From assembly GCA_900755685.1 (NCBI GenBank), contig CAAEHI010000029.1, positions 1-21,202 of the forward strand: 21,202 bases of DNA, given 5' to 3'. The position numbers were made by a program, and so were the translations under genes. The notes under the pieces are model-generated. The model did not search any database, had not been told where the DNA came from, and saw only the letters and a program-made list of their open reading frames with translations. Of the stretch, positions 15,816 to 21,202 are shown in pieces. The DNA is from an uncultured Collinsella sp. (lineage in GTDB: Bacteria > Actinomycetota > Coriobacteriia > Coriobacteriales > Coriobacteriaceae). The first letter of the stretch is position 1. Each line of letters starts with the position of its first letter.

Positions 15816-15835
15816 AAACACAATATGTTGTGTTT
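15816..15835. promoter_or_regulatory. Perfect palindrome AAACACAA-N4-TTGTGTTT
   Basis: Eight-bp perfect arms around TATG form a 20-bp operator-like site 1 bp beyond the SOS-like box. The core ATATGTT recurs at 15782, 15806 and 15823, so three related half-sites stand in a row. It is also able to form a hairpin, but has no U-tract. The binding protein is unknown. Confidence 0.45.
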
Positions 15836-15840
15836 ACAGC

Positions 15841-15874
15841 AAAGGCGGGATGCCACCTGTGGCACCCCGCCTTT
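15841..15874. terminator. Hairpin upstream of the mraZ control sites, terminator-like
   Basis: AAAGGCGGG (15841-15849) and TGCCAC (15851-15856) pair with GTGGCA (15859-15864) and CCCGCCTTT (15866-15874), giving a 15-bp stem with one mismatch and a 2-nt centre. The flanking A/T runs are only three long. It could be a second, weak two-way terminator shielding the dcw promoter from xerD transcription. Confidence 0.55.
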
Positions 15875-15877
15875 CAA

Positions 15878-15903
15878 CCTCAACCTTCAAGTTGACCTTG
15901 AGG
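15878..15903. promoter_or_regulatory. MerR/SoxR-like dyad
   Basis: CCTCAA and TTGAGG bound a region whose core is TCAAG-TTGAC-CTTGA, a perfect 5-bp dyad. The site resembles operators of MerR-family regulators such as SoxR. It contains AACCTTCAAGTTGA, nearly identical to the motif before ftsZ at 1359-1372. No promoter or gene is obviously served at this position. Confidence 0.3.
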
Positions 15904-15995
15904 CGATTTTTGCGTCCTTTTACATGGCGTTCACATCGCCCCCAAACTCCCCCACCCAAGGCACGTGCGGCCCACCACCGCGACGACAAGTGGCG

Positions 15996-16065
15996 AAAAA
16001 TGGGACGGGCCCCAGATTGCCCATGCGCGCGCAAAAGCACGCCGCAGCAATCTGGGGCCCGTCCC
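15996..16065 (-). terminator. Large hairpin terminator of the pyrG-xerD unit
   Basis: A perfect 19-bp inverted repeat (16002-16020 and 16047-16065) encloses a 26-nt loop rich in alternating GC. On the minus strand the stem is followed by ATTTTTC, so it should end transcription 33 nt after the xerD stop codon. The stem is much longer than typical terminators, and it may belong to a dispersed repeat family. Confidence 0.75.
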
Positions 16066-16098
16066 CAAATACCTATAAATATGCAGGCCAGCGATGTG

Positions 16099-17040
16099 TT
16101 AACGATGCGCCAGCGGATGCGCCGCCAGATAGACCTCGGTCAGTTGCGTGCGGTCGACATGCGTGTAGACCTGCGTGGTCGAAATATCGGCATGGCCCAA
16201 AATCTCCTGCAGCACACGCAGGTCGGCACCGCCCGCGAGCATGTGGGTGGCAAAGGAGTGGCGCAAGGTATGGGGATGGAGCCCCACCAGCCCCACCTGA
16301 CGCCCATACCGCTCGCATATCGCATGCACGGCCTGGCGCGACAGACGGCGGCCGTTCTTATTTAAAAAGACCGCCGAGGTCTCGGTTCCGCGGGCATGGG
16401 CCGCCAAGCGAGAACGCCCCTCAGTTACATAGAGCGTCAGAGCTCGCGCCGCGCTTCCCACCAGCGGTGACAGGCGTTCCTTTGAGCCCTTACCGCGAAC
16501 GAGCACAAAGCCATCGTCGATATGGATATCGCCCACATCGAGCCCCACCAACTCGCTCACACGTAAACCGCATCCGTAGAGCACTTCCAAGATGGCATGG
16601 TCGCGCAAGCCCATCTCGCCCTCGGGGAAGTCTTGATCGAGCAGCGCCGAGACATCCTCCACCGATAGATACTCCGGCAAACGCTCAGCCTTTTTAGGCA
16701 GGCGCAACGCCGCCGTTGGATTTTGGGCCACAGCCCCATCGCGCACCAAAAAGGCATGCAGGCCCTTCACGGCCGCAAGCGCACGCTCCACCGAGGCATC
16801 GGAATAGCCCCCATCGCGACGGTCGGCAACAAAGCCCTCCACGACCTGACGGGTCACCTCTTCAAAAGACACAATACCCGCCCGCTCCAGATAGGCGCAG
16901 TACGTCGTCAGGTCACGACGATAGGCCGCAATCGTGTTGCGCGCCAAACCCCGCTCGACCGCGAGGTAATCGAGATACTCCCCCGCCGCCACGGCGAGCG
17001 ACGAGGGAGTAGCTTCGGTATGTTCCTTATTCGCCGGCAC
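16099..17040 (-). CDS. xerD: Tyrosine recombinase, XerD type
   Basis: Site-specific recombinase that with a partner resolves chromosome dimers at dif near the septum. It has 313 aa when started at the GTG at 17040, 2 nt after the pyrG stop. The frame runs 51 codons further upstream inside pyrG, but that part lacks XerC/D homology features. The N-terminal SAM-like core-binding domain is YLDYLAVERGLARNTIAAYRRDL onward (about 22-115). The catalytic domain has Arg160 (GLRVSEL), Lys184, His257 and Arg260 (HPHTLRHSF), His283 (LGHADISTTQ) and the nucleophile Tyr292. All six catalytic residues are present. XerC cannot be fully excluded. pyrG and xerD appear to be one transcription unit. Confidence 0.9.
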   Translation of the reverse strand: MPANKEHTEATPSSLAVAAGEYLDYLAVERGLARNTIAAYRRDLTTYCAYLERAGIVSFEEVTRQVVEGFVADRRDGGYSDASVERALAAVKGLHAFLVRDGAVAQNPTAALRLPKKAERLPEYLSVEDVSALLDQDFPEGEMGLRDHAILEVLYGCGLRVSELVGLDVGDIHIDDGFVLVRGKGSKERLSPLVGSAARALTLYVTEGRSRLAAHARGTETSAVFLNKNGRRLSRQAVHAICERYGRQVGLVGLHPHTLRHSFATHMLAGGADLRVLQEILGHADISTTQVYTHVDRTQLTEVYLAAHPLAHR

Positions 17041-17042
17041 CC

Positions 17043-18704
17043 TTAGTCCGTAGCGAGGTTCATGGGCGTCACCTGCAGACGGTCGACACCCTCGTGCTGG
17101 CCGATCGAAGCGCGCACGAACTCGCGGAACAGCGGCTGCGGGTTGGTCGGGCGGCTCTTGAACTCGGGATGAGCCTGGGTTGCCACATACCACGGATGCA
17201 CGTCGCGCGGCAGCTCGACCATCTCGACCAGGCGCTCGTCGGGCGACAGACCCGAGATAACCAAACCGGCGTCCTCGAGCTGGTCACGGAAGGCGTTGTT
17301 GAACTCAAAGCGGTGACGGTGACGCTCGTAGACGAGCTCCTCGCCATATGCCTCGCGAGCAAGGGTATCGGCGGCGAGCTTGCACGGATAGGCGCCCAGG
17401 CGCATGGTGCCGCCCTTCTCGGTCACGTCCTCCTGCGAGCTCATCAGATCGATGACGCTAAACGGGCCGTCCGGATCGAACTCGGAGGAGCTGGCGCCGG
17501 CAAGGCCGACGACGTTGCGGGCGAACTCGCACACGGCCACCTGCATACCCAGGCAAATGCCCAGATACGGAATCTTGTGCTCACGGGCAAACTCGGCCGC
17601 GAGGATCTTGCCCTCCAGGGCGCGCTTGCCAAAGCCGCCGGGGACCAGGATGCCCGAGGCGTCGCCCAAAACCTCGGAGACATTCTGCTCGTCGAGGCTC
17701 TCGCCGTCGACCAGCTGGACGTCCACATGGCGATCGTAGAAGACGCCCGCATGGTGCAGGGCCTCGATAACCGACAGGTACGCATCGGGCAGCTGCGTGT
17801 ACTTACCCACGACGGCGATCTTCACCTTGTCGGCGTGATGGTTGGCGTGATTCTGTTTGCGCAGGAACTCGTTCCACTCGCTCATGTCGCGCTCACGCGG
17901 ATCCAGACCCAGGCGTTCGCAAATGCGCAGGTCAAAGTCCTGCTCGGCAAGCAGCTGCGGAACATCGTAAATGCTCGCGCAGTCCTCGTTGGTAAAGACG
18001 CAATCGGTGTCGACGTCGCAGAAGCTTGCGATCTTTCCGCGGATAGCGTCATCGATATGGTGGTCGGAGCGCAGCACGATGATATCGGGCTGGATGCCAA
18101 AGCTGCGGAGCTCCTTGACGGAATGCTGCGTGGGCTTGGTCTTGACCTCGTGGGCGGCGGCGATATAGGGAACGAGCGACACGTGGATGTAGCAGACGTT
18201 CTCGGGGCCGGCCTCCTTGCGGTACTGGCGGATGGCCTCGACAAACGGCTGCGACTCGATGTCGCCGATCGTGCCGCCCAGCTCGGTGATGACTACATCG
18301 GAGCCGGTCTGCTCCTCGATGCGGCGGAACTTGTCCTTAATGGCATTGGTGACGTGAGGAATCACCTGCACGGTACCGCCCAAAAAGTCGCCGCGACGCT
18401 CGCGGGCGATCAAGCTCTTATAGATGGCGCCGGTCGTAAAGTTGGAATCGCGGGTCAGGTTCTCATCAATAAAGCGCTCGTAATGACCCAGGTCCAGGTC
18501 GGACTCGTAACCATCCTCGGTAACGAAGACCTCACCATGCTGGAAGGGGCTCATGGTACCGGGGTCGACGTTCAGATACGGATCGGCCTTCTGCATCGTT
18601 ACTTTGTAGCCACGCGACTTGAGCAGACGGCCCAGCGAGGCCGCGGTGATACCCTTGCCCAAGGACGAAACCACGCCACCGGTTACGAACACATGCTTGG
18701 TCAT
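17043..18704 (-). CDS. pyrG: CTP synthase PyrG
   Basis: Cytoplasmic enzyme that aminates UTP to CTP using glutamine and ATP, the last step of pyrimidine nucleotide synthesis. It has 553 aa, the usual length. The N-terminal synthase domain begins MTKHVFVTGGVVSSLGKGI (P-loop at about 9-19), followed by MSPFQHGEVFVTEDG and ELGGTIGDIESQPF. The C-terminal class I glutamine amidotransferase domain has the nucleophile Cys384 (YLGICLGMQ) and the His512/Glu514 pair (AQAHPEF). The ATG at 18704 is preceded by AGG at 10 nt. It has its own promoter. CTP supply also feeds membrane lipid and wall precursor synthesis, but linkage to the dcw cluster may be only positional. Confidence 0.98.
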   Translation of the reverse strand: MTKHVFVTGGVVSSLGKGITAASLGRLLKSRGYKVTMQKADPYLNVDPGTMSPFQHGEVFVTEDGYESDLDLGHYERFIDENLTRDSNFTTGAIYKSLIARERRGDFLGGTVQVIPHVTNAIKDKFRRIEEQTGSDVVITELGGTIGDIESQPFVEAIRQYRKEAGPENVCYIHVSLVPYIAAAHEVKTKPTQHSVKELRSFGIQPDIIVLRSDHHIDDAIRGKIASFCDVDTDCVFTNEDCASIYDVPQLLAEQDFDLRICERLGLDPRERDMSEWNEFLRKQNHANHHADKVKIAVVGKYTQLPDAYLSVIEALHHAGVFYDRHVDVQLVDGESLDEQNVSEVLGDASGILVPGGFGKRALEGKILAAEFAREHKIPYLGICLGMQVAVCEFARNVVGLAGASSSEFDPDGPFSVIDLMSSQEDVTEKGGTMRLGAYPCKLAADTLAREAYGEELVYERHRHRFEFNNAFRDQLEDAGLVISGLSPDERLVEMVELPRDVHPWYVATQAHPEFKSRPTNPQPLFREFVRASIGQHEGVDRLQVTPMNLATD

Positions 18705-18736
18705 ATTGAGTTACCTGCGCTTCCCGTAGAAGTTGT

Positions 18737-18745
18737 TTATCCACA
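18737..18745 (+). promoter_or_regulatory. Perfect DnaA box in the pyrG leader
   Basis: TTATCCACA is the consensus high-affinity DnaA box, and it lies between the predicted transcription start and the start codon of pyrG. It is a single box with no cluster around it, so it is not an origin. It also lies in the loop of a weak hairpin with CCCGTA/TACGGG arms (18724-18729, 18749-18754). Confidence 0.45.
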
Positions 18746-18762
18746 TCTTACGGGTCTTCATT

Positions 18763-18791
18763 GTAATACTCGCGCCGCGGACCGTTCGCAA
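18763..18791 (-). promoter_or_regulatory. Candidate pyrG promoter
   Basis: On the minus strand TTGCGA (18786-18791) and TATTAC (18763-18768) lie 17 bp apart, about 60 bp before the pyrG start and just downstream of the terminator of the preceding gene. Confidence 0.5.
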
Positions 18792-18825
18792 TTTTTCTCG
18801 CGTGCGATTGCATTTCTCAATCTTG

Positions 18826-18858
18826 AAACAAAACGCCGCCCGGTTTCCCAGGCGGCGT
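18826..18858 (-). terminator. Terminator after the winged-helix regulator
   Basis: The minus strand folds as ACGCCGCC-GGCGGCGT with an inner CC/GG extension and a GAAA tetraloop, followed by TTTGTTTC. It lies 24 nt after the stop codon of the regulator and separates it from pyrG. Confidence 0.85.
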
Positions 18859-18882
18859 CGCTGTGGCAAGGGTTACATGCTG

Positions 18883-19221
18883 CTATCGATCAGCAACCTC
18901 GTCCTCAAGCATTTCTTGAACGAGCATGCCGGTACGGACGCCCTCAAGATACCACTCGCCACGTTCGGTGAGGCAAATGCCATTTCCAAGCTGACCGCCG
19001 TCGTCGCTATAACGCGAGACGACATCAATCATGCCTTCGGAATCCAAGCGATCGATTGCGGCGCGGACACGATACGGCGAAACCCCCACGCGCTCGGCAA
19101 GCGTTTTGCGCGAGAAACCATACGGCCCGCCATTGTCTTCGGTTTGCTGGTCGATCTCCATCAACACCAGCACCTCGACACGCTTCATATCGTTGACACT
19201 CGCACGACCCTTGCCCGCCAT
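18883..19221 (-). CDS. Small winged-helix DNA-binding protein
   Basis: Probable transcriptional regulator of 112 aa, not assigned to a named gene. The ATG at 19221 is chosen because GAGGAGG lies 5 nt upstream; the frame continues 18 codons further without a ribosome site. Residues 12-25 form an opening helix (MKRVEVLVLMEIDQ), about 36-62 a helix-turn-helix (FSRKTLAERVGVSPYRVRAAIDRLDSEG), and 63-90 the wing strands (MIDVVSRYSDDGGQLGNGICLTERG). An acidic tail ends the protein. No ligand-binding domain is present. Its shape resembles small MarR/PadR-like regulators. It is a single-gene unit with its own promoter region and terminator. Its targets are unknown; an inverted repeat around its own -10 element makes autoregulation plausible. 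Confidence 0.8.
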   Translation of the reverse strand: MAGKGRASVNDMKRVEVLVLMEIDQQTEDNGGPYGFSRKTLAERVGVSPYRVRAAIDRLDSEGMIDVVSRYSDDGGQLGNGICLTERGEWYLEGVRTGMLVQEMLEDEVADR

Positions 19222-19323
19222 AGCAGCCTCCTCAAACCGAGCACGAGCATCTAACGCGCCGTGCGCGACCGACACACCTCACGATGGCAGGTAATATCCA
19301 TCATGCGGCATCCCGCTAAGGAT

Positions 19324-19362
19324 GAAACAGTTACGGTTATTGTATACCGCTCAAATTGTTTC
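19324..19362 (-). promoter_or_regulatory. Promoter with flanking inverted repeat, winged-helix gene
   Basis: TACAAT on the minus strand (19339-19344) is a good -10 element, though no clear -35 is seen. The arms GAAACA (19324-19329) and TGTTTC (19357-19362) flank it symmetrically. If bound, they could form an operator. The leader to the start codon is about 110 nt, unusually long for a small regulator gene. Confidence 0.4.
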
Positions 19363-19410
19363 TAGGCAGGTAAACAGCTATTTTTCGCCGAAATAGGCGC
19401 TTTATTGATC

Positions 19411-19443
19411 AAAAAGCCGTACCGGGCGCTAACCCGATACGGC
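19411..19443 (-). terminator. Rho-independent terminator after the UPF0371 gene
   Basis: On the minus strand GCCGTATCGGG and CCCGGTACGGC form an 11-bp stem with one mismatch and a 6-nt loop, followed at once by TTTTTG. It lies 34 nt after the stop codon. Confidence 0.9.
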
Positions 19444-19477
19444 CAAAATGCAATGCAATTACCGCGGTGCTTCAAAC

Positions 19478-20959
19478 TTAGCGATGGAAGAAACCGCGGC
19501 GCTCAAACTTGGGCTCGCAGCACACGTTGATACCCAGTTTGCGCAGTACCGTCTCGTCCGTCGGCGAGATGATCACGCTAAAGAAGGCATCGCAACCGCG
19601 CAGCTGCTCCAGGCCCGAAAGGACGCGAGCGGCCGTCTCACTCGTGGCCGAGGTGATCGACAGCGCCATAAGCGTCTCGTCGGTGTGGAGGCGCGGGTTT
19701 TTGCTTCCCAGGAAATGCGTCTTGAGCTTGCTGATGGGCTCGATCGCCTCATCGCTAATGACCTCGAGCTCAAGGTCGACGCCCGAGACATGCTTGAGGG
19801 CGTTCATAATGAGCGAACTTGCGGCGCCCAGGCGCGTGGAGGTCTTACCGGTCACCACGGAGCCATCGGGCATGACCATGGCACCCACGGGACCACCCGT
19901 CAGCTGCTCCCTGGTGAGGGCCGCCGAGCGCGCCGGTGAGTAGTTCTTATCGATGCCGGCTTTCTTCATAATAATCTTGAGACGATCGACTTGCTCATCG
20001 CCCACGCCGGTACGGCGCACATTTTCGACCGCGGTAAAGTAGCGGCGGACGATCTCCATCTTGGAAGCGTCGCGGCAGGCATCGTCATCGGTGATGGCAA
20101 AGCCGACCATATTGACGCCCATGTCCGTAGGGCTCTGGTAGGGGCTCTTGCCCAGGATCTTTTCCATCAGGGCACGGACTACCGGGAAGGCCTCGACGTC
20201 GCGGTTGTAGTTGACCGTGGTCTTGTTGTAGGCCTCAAGGTGGAACGAATCGATGATATTGGCGTCGTCGAGGTCAGCCGTGGCGGCCTCGTAGGCGATA
20301 TTGACCGGATGCGTCAGAGGAAGATTCCAGACCGGGAAGGTCTCAAACTTGGCATAGCCGGCGGCGGTACCGTGCTTATGCTCGTGATACAGCTGCGAGA
20401 GGCAAGTGGCGAGCTTGCCCGAGCCAGGGCCGGGCGCCGTCACGACGACGAGCGGACGCGTGGTCTCGACAAACTCGTTCTTGCCGTAGCCATCGTCGGA
20501 CACGATCAGATCGACATCGTGCGGATACCCCTCGATGGGATAGTGCAACTTGGCGGGAATGCCGAGCGCGTTCAGGCGGTTGCGGAACACATCGGCAGCA
20601 GGCTGGCCAGCGTACTGGGTGATGACCACAGCCGCGACGGCAAAGCCGTTGCCGCGGAACAGGTCAACCAGGCGCAGCACATCCTCGTCATAGGTAATGC
20701 CAAGGTCACCACGAGCCTTGTTTTTCTCGATGTGGTTCGCGTTGATCGCGATGATAACCTCGACATCGTCGGCAATGCTCTTGAGCATGCGGAACTTGCT
20801 GTCCGGCTCAAAACCCGGCAGCACGCGGCTCGCATGATAGTCATCGAACAGCTTACCGCCAAACTCCAAATAGAGCTTGCCGCCAAACTGCGAGATGCGC
20901 TCCTTAATATGAGCGGCCTGCAGCTCGATATATTTCGCGTTGTCGAAACCCTGGCGCAT
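19478..20959 (-). CDS. UPF0371 (DUF1846) family protein
   Basis: Protein of 493 aa whose biochemical role is not established. The start is the ATG at 20959, with GGGAG 6 nt upstream; an ATG eight codons earlier lacks a site. The N-terminus (GFDNAKYIELQAAHIKERI and KLYLEFGGKLFDDYHASRVLPGF) and the central GYGKNEFVETTRPLVVVTAPGPGSGKLATCLSQLYHE are hallmarks of this family. APGPGSGK (about 175-182) resembles a nucleotide-binding loop. The second half is a mixed alpha/beta region with a GGPVGAMVMPDGSVVTGK stretch. There is no signal peptide or membrane segment, so it is probably cytoplasmic. It is a single-gene unit with promoter and terminator, unrelated in function to its neighbours as far as can be seen. 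Family membership is fairly sure; function is not. Confidence 0.85.
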   Translation of the reverse strand: MRQGFDNAKYIELQAAHIKERISQFGGKLYLEFGGKLFDDYHASRVLPGFEPDSKFRMLKSIADDVEVIIAINANHIEKNKARGDLGITYDEDVLRLVDLFRGNGFAVAAVVITQYAGQPAADVFRNRLNALGIPAKLHYPIEGYPHDVDLIVSDDGYGKNEFVETTRPLVVVTAPGPGSGKLATCLSQLYHEHKHGTAAGYAKFETFPVWNLPLTHPVNIAYEAATADLDDANIIDSFHLEAYNKTTVNYNRDVEAFPVVRALMEKILGKSPYQSPTDMGVNMVGFAITDDDACRDASKMEIVRRYFTAVENVRRTGVGDEQVDRLKIIMKKAGIDKNYSPARSAALTREQLTGGPVGAMVMPDGSVVTGKTSTRLGAASSLIMNALKHVSGVDLELEVISDEAIEPISKLKTHFLGSKNPRLHTDETLMALSITSATSETAARVLSGLEQLRGCDAFFSVIISPTDETVLRKLGINVCCEPKFERRGFFHR

Positions 20960-20998
20960 GTATGGCTCCCGTCCCGTTTCCAATTAATGTTCTAGGCG

Positions 20999-21027
20999 AT
21001 TATAACGGAGCAGACCCTCCCCAACGC
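20999..21027 (-). promoter_or_regulatory. Promoter of the UPF0371 gene
   Basis: A perfect TATAAT -10 element (20999-21004 on the minus strand) lies about 40 bp before the start codon. The hexamer 17 bp upstream, GCGTTG, is a poor -35 match, so activity may need an activator or be moderate. Confidence 0.6.
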
Positions 21028-21094
21028 CCAAGCAATCAACTGGCACCAACCAAACACGCCATCGATAAGTTGCGGTGAAATAGTTCCTGTTTAA

Positions 21095-21108
21095 CCCCTC
21101 AAGAGGGG
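21095..21108. repeat. Short inverted repeat abutting the IS end
   Basis: CCCCTC-AA-GAGGGG is a perfect 6-bp inverted repeat ending 1 bp before the likely end of the insertion sequence. It has no strong T-run. It may have been the insertion target, or a weak terminator for transcription leaving the element. Confidence 0.4.
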
Positions 21109-21109
21109 G

Positions 21110-21202
21110 TGCGGACGATTTCTTGGACCGCGCCTAGGCGTATCCAAGCTTCCTGCGGTACTCCATCGGGCTCAGCCACCCGAGGGACTTCTTGATCCGC
21201 TC
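21110..21202 (-). mobile_element. End of an IS3-family insertion sequence (partial)
   Basis: The proposed end begins TGCGGACGATTTCTTGGACC, which has the TG terminus and the TTnTTGGAC core seen in IS150-like members of the IS3 family. The transposase stop codon falls just inside it, as usual for the right end. The rest of the element lies outside the window, so the other end and the target duplication cannot be checked. Confidence 0.65.
21134..21202 (-). CDS. IS3-family transposase OrfB, C-terminal fragment
   Basis: The last 22 codons and the stop are visible: ERIKKSLGWLSPMEYRRKLGYA. The pattern LGWLSPMEYR at the end of the protein is characteristic of the integrase-core (rve, DDE) transposases of IS3/IS150 type. 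The catalytic residues lie beyond the window edge. The gene is read towards the UPF0371 gene, so readthrough into it is possible. Whether the element is intact cannot be judged. Confidence 0.8.
   Translation of the reverse strand, partial: ERIKKSLGWLSPMEYRRKLGYA

Larger units (their letters stand above)
15637..16098. other. Gene-free control region between xerD and mraZ
   Basis: These 462 bp hold no plausible gene: the frames that cross the region run antisense through xerD or mraZ. In order from the xerD side it holds a large hairpin terminator (15996-16065), a stretch with a MerR-like dyad (15878-15903), a second hairpin (15841-15874), two palindromic sites (15801-15835), an extreme G-tract on the minus strand (15741-15782), and the mraZ promoter and leader (15637-15733). 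The individual elements are listed separately. Confidence 0.85.

Noticed and set aside
15573..16697. Open frame of 374 codons on the plus strand across the control region and xerD
   Set aside because: It crosses a terminator, a promoter and two antisense genes; the product is Pro/Arg/His-rich low complexity typical of shadow frames.
17041..17193. Longer N-terminus of the Xer recombinase reaching into pyrG
   Set aside because: These 51 codons lie in pyrG in another frame, give Pro/Arg-rich sequence without family resemblance, and would need a 150-nt overlap.
18705..18762. Bacillus-type pyrG attenuator controlled by reiterative transcription
   Set aside because: The predicted transcript does not begin with GGGC and the CCCGTA/TACGGG hairpin has no U-tract after it.
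17094..18971. Open frame of 625 codons on the plus strand opposite pyrG
   Set aside because: It mirrors the codon phase of pyrG and runs through its promoter and the upstream terminator; its translation resembles no protein family.
1..21202. CRISPR array, tRNA or rRNA genes
   Set aside because: No regularly spaced direct repeats with unique spacers and no cloverleaf or rRNA-like sequence were seen; the palindromes at the left edge differ from each other.

Overview
The window holds a nearly complete division and cell wall (dcw) cluster, read entirely on the minus strand. The base composition is GC-rich. FtsZ has the actinobacterial-style nucleotide loop (GEGGGTGTG), ftsA is absent, and murB sits between murC and ftsQ. 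Together these suggest a Gram-positive actinobacterium, most likely class Coriobacteriia (Collinsella-like). The genus is an inference; the cluster identity is not in doubt.

Layout in the direction of transcription (right to left). The right edge (21110-21202) is the end of an IS3-family insertion sequence carrying the last 22 codons of its transposase. Next come a UPF0371/DUF1846 protein gene with its own promoter and terminator, a small winged-helix regulator with its own terminator, and then pyrG followed 2 nt later by a xerD-type recombinase gene, closed by a large hairpin terminator. A 462-bp gene-free control region (15637-16098) precedes the dcw operon. It holds a well-formed sigma-70 promoter, a run of TGGGG boxes expected to bind MraZ that is also a very strong G-quadruplex motif, a near-perfect SOS/LexA-type box and a second palindrome.

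The dcw operon is mraZ-rsmH-ftsL-ftsI-murF-mraY-murD-ftsW-murG-murC-murB-ftsQ-ftsZ. Gaps are short or negative for most of its length, with breaks of about 90-200 bp before ftsL, murF, murC and ftsZ. A rho-independent terminator follows ftsZ, directly beside a chain of four short palindromes at the left edge of the window.

How the genes work together: MraZ senses or sets operon output. MurF, MurD, MurC and MurB act on the UDP-linked precursor, and MraY and MurG make lipid I and lipid II. FtsW with FtsI polymerises and cross-links septal peptidoglycan, FtsL and FtsQ tie these enzymes to the divisome, and FtsZ is the scaffold. The ligase that adds the third stem residue (MurE) is missing from its usual place between ftsI and murF and must be encoded elsewhere. 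XerD (chromosome dimer resolution) and PyrG (CTP supply) sit just upstream. No wholly new multi-gene system was seen. The least explained signals are the control region upstream of mraZ, the palindrome chain at the left edge, and the long basic low-complexity tails on FtsI, FtsW and FtsQ.
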